DNA from: JABMOV01 sp964344305
Lineage (GTDB): Bacteria > Fidelibacterota > Marinisomatia > Marinisomatales > JABMOV01
NCBI GenBank assembly: GCA_964344305.1
Contig: CAYFMT010000028.1
Span: 1 to 17,826, forward strand
Reading direction: 5' to 3'
Length of the DNA stretch: 17,826 nucleotides
In this document: one piece after another, positions 1-7,408 of the stretch
How the letters are laid out: the number at the start of each line of letters is the position of its first letter
How positions within the stretch are numbered: the stretch's first letter is position 1
Notes under the pieces: generated by a model
Told to the model about the DNA's origin: nothing
The model's input: the letters and a program-made list of their open reading frames with translations, nothing else
The model's database searches: none
Translations under genes and position numbers: made by a program

Positions 1-50
1 GACAGGTGATTGGGTTCTCATGGAAAATCTGGGCTTCCTGTGAAAGAAAC

Positions 51-79
51 TTGAAAGTGGAAACGATATATACTAATTT
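51..79 (+). promoter_or_regulatory. Weak candidate promoter for the tetR-RND operon
   Basis: A TTGAAA hexamer at 51-56 (five of six matches to the sigma-70 -35 box) is followed after 17 bases by TAATTT at 74-79, a poor -10 match. Transcription from it would begin only a few bases before the ATG at 90. The palindrome at 58-87 would cover the spacer and -10, as expected for repression. The -10 is weak and the window starts close by, so this is tentative. Confidence 0.25.
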
Positions 80-87
80 CGTTTCCA
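58..87. promoter_or_regulatory. Perfect palindrome, probable TetR-family operator
   Basis: The arms TGGAAACGA (58-66) and TCGTTTCCA (79-87) are exact reverse complements separated by a 12-base A/T-rich spacer. The arm centres are 21 bp apart, two helical turns, which suits a dimeric TetR-type repressor. The palindrome ends two bases before the start codon of the TetR-type gene at 90. The simplest reading is autoregulation of that gene and the exporter operon behind it. An RNA hairpin is a less likely alternative. Confidence 0.6.
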
Positions 88-89
88 TC

Positions 90-698
90 ATGAATAATGA
101 TCCTAAAAAAGATATCATCCTGAATTCCGGGGTCGACATCATCAAACAACTGGGCCCCCGGTTTTTTACCGTTGAATACCTTGCTCAAAAACTCCGGATG
201 AGCAAGAAAACCATCTATAAGTATTTCCCTAACAAGGATAAAATAATATTCGCCATCTTTGATCATGTCATGAGTCATATAGAGGGAAAGTTTCGAACGG
301 TTGTGGAAAGCAAGGATAATGGACTGATAAAAATGATGCATATCCAGAAAGTGCTCAAAACACTTGATGGTCAAATCTCAATTGAAAAAATTGCCGAAGT
401 CAAAGAACGGTATCCTGATCTCTGGAATAAGATAGAGCAGTTTCGACTGGATCGAAAAAGTGATTTTCAAGTCATTATTCAGGAAGGCCAGGATCAAGGA
501 TATTTCCTTAAAGAAAAGAATGCGGATGAACTCTCCACCATGATCGTGGTATTCATGAACCAGACATTCCAACCGGATGTCATTATGAAATACAATTTAG
601 CATTTTATGAACTCTTCCAGCTCTTTTTCAGATTAATTATAAAAGGGTTGGTTACTGAAAAAGGTCGACTAGAACTGGAAAGAACAGGATTTGAATGA
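90..698 (+). CDS. TetR/AcrR-family transcriptional regulator
   Basis: A 202-residue protein with the TetR layout: an N-terminal three-helix DNA-binding domain and a variable all-helical ligand/dimer domain. The helix-turn-helix covers residues 26-46, with the family hallmark TIYKYFPNKDK at 41-51. The frame stays open leftward to a GTG at position 6, but the ATG at 90 is preferred. It begins directly before the conserved domain and just after the palindrome at 58-87, and 202 residues is a normal family length. No clear Shine-Dalgarno precedes it. The stop overlaps the next ATG by four bases, so the regulator is co-transcribed with the RND exporter and probably represses the operon until a ligand, perhaps the exported compound, binds. 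The ligand cannot be read from sequence. Confidence 0.88.
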   Translation: MNNDPKKDIILNSGVDIIKQLGPRFFTVEYLAQKLRMSKKTIYKYFPNKDKIIFAIFDHVMSHIEGKFRTVVESKDNGLIKMMHIQKVLKTLDGQISIEKIAEVKERYPDLWNKIEQFRLDRKSDFQVIIQEGQDQGYFLKEKNADELSTMIVVFMNQTFQPDVIMKYNLAFYELFQLFFRLIIKGLVTEKGRLELERTGFE

Positions 699-2995
699 AA
701 CATACCATTAAGCACTGGTTCATCACACAGGCGCTGGACAATCCAAAGCGCACCATTGTTATCAATATTCTCATTACCCTTTTATTTGCTTTGGGTATTC
801 CAAATGTGATCATTGATGATGATTTCATGAAACTCCTTCCCACAGAAATGGAGTCGAGGAAAACATGGGACAAAATCCGGGAGGAATTTGGTAACACAGA
901 AATTGTCTATGTAGCCATTGGAAACAGGGGTGAATCTATTTACAATGCGGACTTGCTCCGTACATCCTGGGATATTACCGAATCCCTGGAACTGGCACCT
1001 GAAATAGATGAAGTTATGTCCATAACTACCCTTGTGAGAATGGATAGCGACGAGGGTTTTATGGAGGTGTCGGACCTGCAGCCGGCCAGGGATCTATATC
1101 CTGATGAAATCAATGAGATGAAATCCTACCTGGATAAAAATCCTGATTTTAAAACCCGGTTTATCAGCCGAAATGAAGATTATCTGAATATTACTGTTCG
1201 CCCTGTGAATGATATTCCACAGGATGTAGTGAATAAAATAATTGTAAATACCGTTCGTGAAAACTCGAATGGGTATGAAATAAAATTTGGTGGTCATGCC
1301 TATATCACAGGTACCATGTCTGAAATGATTCGGAATGATGCCTTTGGTCTCATGCGCGTTGGTATGATTGTCATGGTGGTTATTTTATTATTAAACCTGA
1401 GAAGCATTCCCGGTGTTTTTATGGTCCTGTCTGTCATCATTATGTCCCTTATTTCCATGATGGGTACCATGGGATGGATTATGGGTGTGACTGGGTCGGA
1501 CAAATTTTTGTTTTCCGTACTGAACTCCTCCATGCCCATCATTTTATTGACCATAGCCAATTCTGATGGTGTTCATGTCCTGACTAAATTCTTCAGGGAA
1601 GTCCGAAAGCATGAAGATGTCCGTCCCGCTTTAGAGCACACCATGGATTCCCTGCTTATCCCCATTTTTCTAACGAGCATCACCACAGCAGCGGCATTTC
1701 TTACGCTCATTTCTGCTCCCATTGTACAACTCACAGGATTTGGTGTATCCATTGCTGTGGGTATTCTTTGGGCCTGGCTGCTTTCTTCCACCATGCTGCC
1801 AGCCATGATATCTTTAAAAAAATGGAAACCAGACTCAAAAGCCATAGCAAAAATGAGTTTATTCGAGTCACTTATCGACAAATTTGGAATCCAGGTACTG
1901 CGTTTCCCAAAACGAATCCTCAGTCTGGGAATGGTGTTTGTTTTATTGGGTATAATTGGAATGTTCCTTCTTAAGGTAGAAGTGAATATCGCGACGTTTT
2001 TCAAGCCGGGTTCAGAAATCCGGGACAGTTTTGATTTCATGGACGAGGAAATGGCGGGCACATTTGATATTCTCATCCGCATGGAAGGGGATATGAAGGA
2101 CCCGACATTGCTGAATGAAATGGTGGACATACAGGAATACCTTGAAAGTGATGAGGCTGTCACCACATCCATTTCCATTGCTGATGTGATTAAGCAGATG
2201 CATCGCACCGTTATGGATGATGATCCTGACTTCGAAACCATTCCTGATTCAAGCGGAAAGGTGAATAATCTTTTTACCCTTTATTCCATGTCCGGTGACC
2301 CTGATGATTTTAGTGCGCTGGTTGATTACGATTACGAAATAGGCTTGATCACATCACTGATGCGGAATATTGAGGCGAGCAAGATCATCAAGATGGTAGA
2401 TGGTATTAAGCACTATGCCAGTGAACATATTACTCATGCAGAATCTGTCACTGTATCCGGAATTCTTGTGATCTTTCGTGATCTGATCATTGCGGTGATC
2501 ACATCCTCAGCTATTAGTATCATTGTATCCATTTTCATCATTGCGCTTATTGTTGGAAGCTTTTATCGATCATGGAAATATGGATTACTAAGCGTCATCC
2601 CACTAACGGTAGCCGTCATTCTTAATTTCGGTTTTATGGGACTATTTGGTGTAGGGTTGAGTCATGTTACCGTATTGCTGTCATCAATAATAATTGGTGT
2701 TGGTGTGGATTTTGCCGTGCACTATACATCCCAATTCCGGTATCTATGGGAAAGGGGGAGAAAAGAAAATGAACTGAGTCATGTTGTGATGAAAGATGTG
2801 GGCTATCCCATTGTATTGGATGCAGCGTCCAATATGGGTTTTGCTGCTCTTCTGTTTTCTGCATTTCTTCCCATTCAGTATATCGGCGGACTCATGGTAT
2901 TTGCCATGGTGTCCACATCAATTGGTACTCTGACCATCCTTGCATCAGCAATGGAACTCATGAAACACAAACTCTTGAAAACAAGCAGGTCATAA
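695..2995 (+). CDS. RND-superfamily exporter, MMPL type (COG1033-like)
   Basis: A 766-residue inner-membrane protein with the duplicated RND plan: one membrane segment (about 20-40), a periplasmic loop (about 41-215), five membrane segments (to about 380), then a second copy with a segment near 405-428, a loop to about 610 and five final segments. Each half keeps a membrane acidic residue followed by histidine: D291 with H294, and D672 with H676 in GVGVDFAVHY. These are the proton-coupling signatures of MMPL/RND pumps. The length suits the short MMPL/HpnN-like class rather than AcrB (about 1040). AGGA precedes the start, and ATGA overlap with the TetR gene implies coupling. The LolA-like and DUF1302-like neighbours suggest export of a lipid or hydrophobic molecule. 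The substrate is unknown. Confidence 0.88.
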   Translation: MKHTIKHWFITQALDNPKRTIVINILITLLFALGIPNVIIDDDFMKLLPTEMESRKTWDKIREEFGNTEIVYVAIGNRGESIYNADLLRTSWDITESLELAPEIDEVMSITTLVRMDSDEGFMEVSDLQPARDLYPDEINEMKSYLDKNPDFKTRFISRNEDYLNITVRPVNDIPQDVVNKIIVNTVRENSNGYEIKFGGHAYITGTMSEMIRNDAFGLMRVGMIVMVVILLLNLRSIPGVFMVLSVIIMSLISMMGTMGWIMGVTGSDKFLFSVLNSSMPIILLTIANSDGVHVLTKFFREVRKHEDVRPALEHTMDSLLIPIFLTSITTAAAFLTLISAPIVQLTGFGVSIAVGILWAWLLSSTMLPAMISLKKWKPDSKAIAKMSLFESLIDKFGIQVLRFPKRILSLGMVFVLLGIIGMFLLKVEVNIATFFKPGSEIRDSFDFMDEEMAGTFDILIRMEGDMKDPTLLNEMVDIQEYLESDEAVTTSISIADVIKQMHRTVMDDDPDFETIPDSSGKVNNLFTLYSMSGDPDDFSALVDYDYEIGLITSLMRNIEASKIIKMVDGIKHYASEHITHAESVTVSGILVIFRDLIIAVITSSAISIIVSIFIIALIVGSFYRSWKYGLLSVIPLTVAVILNFGFMGLFGVGLSHVTVLLSSIIIGVGVDFAVHYTSQFRYLWERGRKENELSHVVMKDVGYPIVLDAASNMGFAALLFSAFLPIQYIGGLMVFAMVSTSIGTLTILASAMELMKHKLLKTSRS

Positions 2996-2996
2996 T

Positions 2997-3743
2997 ATGA
3001 AAAAGACAATTCTTGCAGGTTTGCTAATCCAATTTCTTTGGTCACAAACAGGTTATGATGTGGCAAAAATGATCGATGTAAAAAAGACCCCCAGGGATAT
3101 GAAAGCCACACTCACCATGGTATTGGAAAATTCTAAAGGAAAAACGCGAACATCCTCTATTCGGTCAGTATCGTATGATGGTGGTGAAAAACAGATGATT
3201 TGGTTCCTGTCCCCACCGGATGACAAGGGAGTGGCATTCCTAAAAATTGAACACGACAACATGGACGATGAGATGCGGCTATGGCTCCCTGCATTTAAAA
3301 AAGTGCGTCGAATAAAATCATCCAGCAAAGGCGATGCTTTTATGGGCTCAGATATGAGTTATGAAGATATGACCAATCGTAACCTGAATGATTTTAAGTA
3401 TGCACTTGATGGAAAAGAAGAAGTGGACGGTGTGGACTGTTATATCCTGGTATCCACTCCCAAGCCGGAGCTTAGAAGTACCTATAGTGAACATCGTACC
3501 TGGGTAACAGTAGAAAACAGCATTGTGATGAAGGAAGAGAGTTTTGATAGGTCAGGAAAACTGCTTAAGACAAAGACCATACAATCGCAAAAACTCAAGG
3601 ACTATGATACTCCTACGGAGATATTTGTCCGCAATGTACAGAAAAACCACTCTACACGTCTGACCTTTGATGAGATTGAACTGGATACGGGTGTGGAAGA
3701 ATCCCTTTTTCATGAACGAAATTTGAAGAGAATGCCAAAATGA
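2997..3743 (+). CDS. LolA-like periplasmic protein ('outer membrane lipoprotein-sorting protein')
   Basis: A 248-residue protein with a Sec signal peptide (MKKTILAGLLIQFLWS, probable cleavage after S16). The mature part resembles proteins annotated as outer membrane lipoprotein-sorting protein (LolA_like/DUF1329-type fold): an early lysine-rich strand region, a RTSSIR stretch, a central FMGSDMSYEDM segment and a late EHRTWVTVENSIVMKEESFD strand pair. These proteins have an open beta-sheet that binds lipid or acyl chains. One base separates its start from the exporter stop, and its stop overlaps the cupin start. Known families place such proteins beside MMPL pumps, so it probably carries the pump's hydrophobic cargo across the periplasm. 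It is unlikely to be canonical LolA, because no LolCDE or LolB is nearby. Confidence 0.78.
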   Translation: MKKTILAGLLIQFLWSQTGYDVAKMIDVKKTPRDMKATLTMVLENSKGKTRTSSIRSVSYDGGEKQMIWFLSPPDDKGVAFLKIEHDNMDDEMRLWLPAFKKVRRIKSSSKGDAFMGSDMSYEDMTNRNLNDFKYALDGKEEVDGVDCYILVSTPKPELRSTYSEHRTWVTVENSIVMKEESFDRSGKLLKTKTIQSQKLKDYDTPTEIFVRNVQKNHSTRLTFDEIELDTGVEESLFHERNLKRMPK

Positions 3744-4054
3744 AACATGCGTCCGTCGTTAAGCTATCAGAATTAGTACATACTCAACCCGATTCCGTTG
3801 TAAGCAACACTGTCCTGAAAAAAGAAAAAGGGAATATCAGTTTTTTTGCATTTGATCAGGGTCAGGGTCTGAGCGAGCATACAGCCCCATTTAATGCATT
3901 TGTCCAGGTGATTGAAGGAGAAGGTACTATTGTGATTGATGGCAAGGATTTCTGTCTGACCGAAGGAGAAGGGATTATAATGCCCGCGAACATCCCACAT
4001 GCGGTTCAGGCTAAAACAGATTTCAAAATGATGCTCGTAATGATCAGGGAGTAG
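3740..4054 (+). CDS. Small single-domain cupin protein
   Basis: A 104-residue cytoplasmic protein, essentially one cupin_2 barrel. Motif 1 lies around G43-G60 (GLSEHTAPFNAFVQVIEG) and motif 2 around G76-H87 (GEGIIMPANIPH). Of the usual metal ligands H47 and H87 are present. The second histidine of the HxH pair is replaced by A49, and the glutamate position is not conserved. This may be a reduced metal site or a non-enzymatic binding domain. It overlaps the LolA-like gene by ATGA, so it is translated with the exporter operon. Its role could be sensing or binding a small molecule, or modifying the exported compound; sequence does not decide. A signal peptide is absent. Confidence 0.8.
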   Translation: MKHASVVKLSELVHTQPDSVVSNTVLKKEKGNISFFAFDQGQGLSEHTAPFNAFVQVIEGEGTIVIDGKDFCLTEGEGIIMPANIPHAVQAKTDFKMMLVMIRE

Positions 4055-4083
4055 AATTGCCCTACTGCTTCACTAACGAATTT

Positions 4084-4123
4084 TGCCATAACCAGTTTTC
4101 GTAAAACCAATCTGGATATGGCA
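4084..4123. repeat. Imperfect inverted repeat (hairpin) between cupin and barrel genes
   Basis: TGCCATAACCAG (4084-4095) and CTGGATATGGCA (4112-4123) pair at 11 of 12 positions around a 16-base loop. No T-run follows on either strand, so it is not a standard intrinsic terminator. It may be a processing or stability hairpin that sets the barrel's level relative to the upstream genes, or a protein-binding site. It does not match the palindrome at 58-87. Confidence 0.6.
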
Positions 4124-4175
4124 TTGCAAGTAAACCCTGTTTAATTGACCGGAAACGGGATTTAGAGGAAGAAAA

Positions 4176-5420
4176 ATGAGAATATTTTTAATGTGTGTAT
4201 TTGTCTTAACCGCTGGTTATGGTCAATTTTATATATCAGGAGATATTGCTCCGTCTGTCATGATCCGTCAATCAGACCAGGAACTCTTTGATCTACCCTA
4301 CCGATTAATTTCCGCTGATTTGGGTTATTCTCTGGGGGATTTAGATATAAGGACTGCCCTGGCTCTCGAACACAGGATTAATTCCGGAGAGTATAGAGGG
4401 GATGTACGTGAGTTTTATGGTATCTGGTATAACCGATTAGGAGAATTGAAGCTTGGCAAACAAATCCACGCCTGGGGAGCAGCCGATGGGAATAATCCCA
4501 CAGATAACCTGAACCCGTACGATTTTTACTTCATGTTTTTACCGGGCACTGATCGAAAAATTGGTACAGTTTCTGTTGCCCTCACCATGTATATTGGTGC
4601 GTTAACCATGGAAGCAGTTTTTATCCCGGAACATCTTGGTAACAGAGTCCCATACAACGAACCTGATTTTCCAATTATCCCTTTACCTGAACCCAAGGAC
4701 AATCAACTCATTGAAAATAGTCGGGATTACGATGTGGGAGTCAGATTAAAAACAATGGTGGGAGAAAATGATATATCTCTATCCTATATCAATGGTCATG
4801 ATAATAGTCTCTCCCTCACAAATATGCAGAACACATTTGGAATATTTATCCCTGAATTTGGGTACAGAAAAACGAATATGTTTGGTGCCGATGTGGTTGG
4901 GTTTCTTGGTGATGTAACCTATCGTCTGGAAAGCGCATATTTCCGGACTGAAGATGATGATTGGTTATTAAAGACGGAGGCAACCTATTCACAGCATGTG
5001 GTTCAGCTTGAATATACAGAGTTGTGGGACATCCAGTTTTCCGGTCAATTTATTGGCAGTGAGATTCATGAGGTATCAGGGTCTACTGATGTTTTGTATT
5101 TGCAGTCTTCTATACCTGACAAGGAGACATTTCAACCTGGTATGGGCACACCTTTCGCCATCTTTACGGATCGCGGAATGTCTGCCAGCGCAAAAGGAAC
5201 CCTTTTGGATAATTCCCTGGAGATTATGGGTAATGTATTCTACGATTTGAATGAACGGGGAAAGATGCTTGGAATAATGATCGATTACTCCCCATGGAGT
5301 GGATGGGAGATTTCCGGTGGAATGACATCGTTTATCGGAAATGGAGATGATCCTGAGTATCCTTTTAACACTCTGGAAGACTTTTCACATGTAAGGTGCG
5401 GGATTACGTATAGTTTCTAA
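4176..5420 (+). CDS. Outer-membrane beta-barrel protein, DUF1302-like
   Basis: A 414-residue protein with a signal peptide (residues 1-16, cleavage probably before Q17). It continues as alternating amphipathic strands and ends in an aromatic (ITYSF), as outer-membrane barrels do. Around residues 94-115 the GKQIHAWGAADG stretch and the following NPYDF resemble the conserved GxQ-x-x-WG ... NP-x-D block of DUF1302 proteins. AGAGGAAG at 4164-4171 is a strong ribosome-binding site. It follows the cupin after 121 bases containing a hairpin. In other bacteria DUF1302 barrels sit with RND/MMPL pumps and DUF1329 (LolA-fold) proteins, the same trio as here. It is therefore likely the outer-membrane end of the export route. 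The family assignment rests on motif recognition only. Confidence 0.72.
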   Translation: MRIFLMCVFVLTAGYGQFYISGDIAPSVMIRQSDQELFDLPYRLISADLGYSLGDLDIRTALALEHRINSGEYRGDVREFYGIWYNRLGELKLGKQIHAWGAADGNNPTDNLNPYDFYFMFLPGTDRKIGTVSVALTMYIGALTMEAVFIPEHLGNRVPYNEPDFPIIPLPEPKDNQLIENSRDYDVGVRLKTMVGENDISLSYINGHDNSLSLTNMQNTFGIFIPEFGYRKTNMFGADVVGFLGDVTYRLESAYFRTEDDDWLLKTEATYSQHVVQLEYTELWDIQFSGQFIGSEIHEVSGSTDVLYLQSSIPDKETFQPGMGTPFAIFTDRGMSASAKGTLLDNSLEIMGNVFYDLNERGKMLGIMIDYSPWSGWEISGGMTSFIGNGDDPEYPFNTLEDFSHVRCGITYSF

Positions 5421-5441
5421 CACCCAAAGGAGCGATCATAT

Positions 5442-7187
5442 TTATCGCCTGCGTTTGCCTTTTCTATTGTTGAAAGGATTTCGTTTTCTCCCTCGAGGCT
5501 TCCTATCATTTTTTCTTGTTAACTCTTTCGTTGATGACGTTTTTGCCCCTTTAGGTTTTTCTGTTGCCTGTTCAACCAACAGCTTAGTACCGTTAATGAC
5601 TTTTCCTGTAAGCGAGGAAATCAGTTGATCGCAATAATTAGCATCAATCTCAAAAAATGAAAATTTCTTCATGATCTCAATTCGACCAATTTCTACATTA
5701 CCGGACTTTAATCCACGATTGATCAGTGCGATTAACCCTATAGGGTCGATGTCCTGTTTGGTACCCACATTGATATACAGATTCTTAAACGCAATGTCGG
5801 ATTTTTGAATATTATCTTTTTGGAATTTTCCTTGTCGTTGTTTCTTCTTCTCTTTGCGATCCGTGATATTTATATCTTTTGAATTCTTATAGTAATCAAG
5901 AAACCGGTTAAATTCTGCAGAAACAAAGTGTTTTATCAGTTCTTCCCTTTCGAGCCACTCAAGTTTCTCAAATATCAGGGGTAGGAATGGAGCAATTTGC
6001 TCTTCGTCAACTTCAACTTTTTCAACCTTGTCAATTAAAGCAAATAGTTGTTTTGTGCAGATTTCTCTCCCACTGGGTACCATTTCTCTGGAGAATACTA
6101 GCTTAAACTTTCTTTCAAGATCTTTTATCTTTCTGATCTCGCGGGTATGAATGATAGCAATGGAGGTTCCACTTTTACCGGCGCGACCAGTCCGACCACT
6201 ACGATGTATATATACTTCAGGATTGTCAGGGATATTAAAATTAATGATATGTGAGAGATTGTTTACATCCAATCCTCGAGCAGCAACATCAGTGGCAACA
6301 AGAAGTTGCAAATGTCCCTTGCGAAATTTTTCCATAGCCTCATCTCGTTGAGCCTGAGACAAATCTCCATGCAATGCATCAGCATTATAACCATCATGCA
6401 TCAGTTTATTGGCAATCTCTTTTGTTTCTCTACGTGTACGACAGAATATTATTCCATAGATATTTGGATGAATATCAGCAATTCGTTTTAGTACACGGTA
6501 CTTGTCTTTCGCATGTACCATGTAATACGTATGATTTACATTTTCCGCACCTGTATTTTGCCTTGTAGCTGATATCTTTACGGGGTTATTCATATAGGAT
6601 TTTGTGATGCGAGCAATCTCCTGGGACATTGTAGCAGAGAAAAGGAGGGTTTGTTTTTCAGCAGGTGTAGAGTCAAGGATAGCATCCAATTCGTCTTTAA
6701 ATCCCATCGTTAACATTTCATCCGCTTCATCAAGAACCAGCCTCTGAATGGATCCAACTCTTAGCTTTTTTCTTCGGATCAAATCATGTGTTCGGCCGGG
6801 AGTACCCACAACGATATGTGCGCCTTTCTTCAATTCGCGCATTTGGGATTCAATACTGGCTCCCCCATAAACTGCTACTATATTCATCCCTTCAATGTAT
6901 TTGGCATAGTTCGTTATATCATTTGTGATTTGCACACAAAGTTCGCGAGTCGGGCATAGAATCAGAGTTTGAGTGGTACGATTATCACTGTTTGTTAATT
7001 GCAGTGAAGGCAAACCAAACGCAGCTGTTTTCCCTGTGCCAGTTTGCGCAAATGCAATAACATCCTGATCAGAACTAAGCAAGTGAGGGATAGTTTTAGC
7101 CTGAATAGGGGTTGGATTCTCAAATCCAAGGTGTTTGATAGATTTAAGCAATGGTGTACTTAATCCTGTGGTCTCAAAGGAACTCAT
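5442..7187 (-). CDS. deaD: DEAD-box ATP-dependent RNA helicase, DeaD/DbpA type
   Basis: A 581-residue helicase from the ATG at 7187. In order: Q motif (FENPTPIQ), Walker A AQTGTGKT (about 47-54), PTREL, TPGR, DEAD box (about 153-156), SAT (184-186), then ATDVAARGLD and HRSGRTGRAG (about 328-337). A DbpA-type RNA-binding domain follows at about 468-541 and a lysine/arginine-rich tail ends the protein. Such enzymes unwind RNA in ribosome assembly and mRNA turnover, notably in the cold. The frame opens at TTG 7205 and has an ATG at 7202. The ATG at 7187 is preferred because it gives the usual MSSFETTGL beginning, though none has a convincing Shine-Dalgarno. A palindrome lies just upstream. The gene converges on the barrel gene with 21 bases between stops. 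DeaD, CshA or RhlE names are all possible. Confidence 0.92.
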   Translation of the reverse strand: MSSFETTGLSTPLLKSIKHLGFENPTPIQAKTIPHLLSSDQDVIAFAQTGTGKTAAFGLPSLQLTNSDNRTTQTLILCPTRELCVQITNDITNYAKYIEGMNIVAVYGGASIESQMRELKKGAHIVVGTPGRTHDLIRRKKLRVGSIQRLVLDEADEMLTMGFKDELDAILDSTPAEKQTLLFSATMSQEIARITKSYMNNPVKISATRQNTGAENVNHTYYMVHAKDKYRVLKRIADIHPNIYGIIFCRTRRETKEIANKLMHDGYNADALHGDLSQAQRDEAMEKFRKGHLQLLVATDVAARGLDVNNLSHIINFNIPDNPEVYIHRSGRTGRAGKSGTSIAIIHTREIRKIKDLERKFKLVFSREMVPSGREICTKQLFALIDKVEKVEVDEEQIAPFLPLIFEKLEWLEREELIKHFVSAEFNRFLDYYKNSKDINITDRKEKKKQRQGKFQKDNIQKSDIAFKNLYINVGTKQDIDPIGLIALINRGLKSGNVEIGRIEIMKKFSFFEIDANYCDQLISSLTGKVINGTKLLVEQATEKPKGAKTSSTKELTRKNDRKPRGRKRNPFNNRKGKRRR

Positions 7188-7200
7188 AATTGTTTTGTCC

Positions 7201-7222
7201 ATCAATGAATTGGTTCATTGAT
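7201..7222. promoter_or_regulatory. Perfect palindrome at the helicase translation start
   Basis: ATCAATGAA (7201-7209) and TTCATTGAT (7214-7222) are exact reverse complements around a 4-base TTGG loop. It sits 14 bases upstream of the preferred helicase ATG and overlaps the alternative TTG/ATG starts at 7205/7202. In mRNA it would form a short A/U-rich hairpin in the leader, plausible as a temperature-sensitive translational element. It could equally be a repressor operator. The rest of the gap up to the terminator at 7361 holds no ORF and no convincing promoter. Confidence 0.5.
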
Positions 7223-7360
7223 ATTCTTGTTTTAATGGTTGTGGAATGATTCTTATAGAAAAGGAGAGTTTTTGGAGTGCTTTTCGTATAGGAAATTGTG
7301 TCACTGATGGCCGTAGCCGGGCGCGAAGTTAATTCAAAATGTGTGTGAGCTAGAGTATTA

Positions 7361-7403
7361 AAAAATAAAACTTTGCGGAAGGTTGACCCACCCGCAAAGT
7401 TTT
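7361..7403 (-). terminator. Rho-independent terminator of the MFS transporter gene
   Basis: On the minus strand, AAAACTTTGCGG and CCGCAAAGTTTT (plus coordinates 7392-7403 and 7367-7378) form a perfect 12-bp stem with a 13-base loop. A T-rich run (ATTTTTTAA) follows. The stem begins six bases after the MFS stop codon, so the transcript ends there and the helicase needs its own promoter. Confidence 0.9.
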
Positions 7404-7408
7404 AAGAG

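Noticed and set aside
6..89. N-terminal extension of the TetR gene to a GTG at position 6
   Set aside because: The 28 extra residues do not resemble a TetR N-terminus and the palindromic operator candidate would then lie inside the coding region.
1573..2241. 222-codon open frame on the minus strand inside the RND exporter gene
   Set aside because: It is antisense to a clear, motif-bearing RND protein; its composition is serine/arginine/methionine-rich as expected of a shadow frame and shows no domain.
5421..5448. Bidirectional terminator between the barrel and helicase genes
   Set aside because: Only a 5-bp GCGAT/ATCGC stem without T-runs; too weak to call although the genes converge there.
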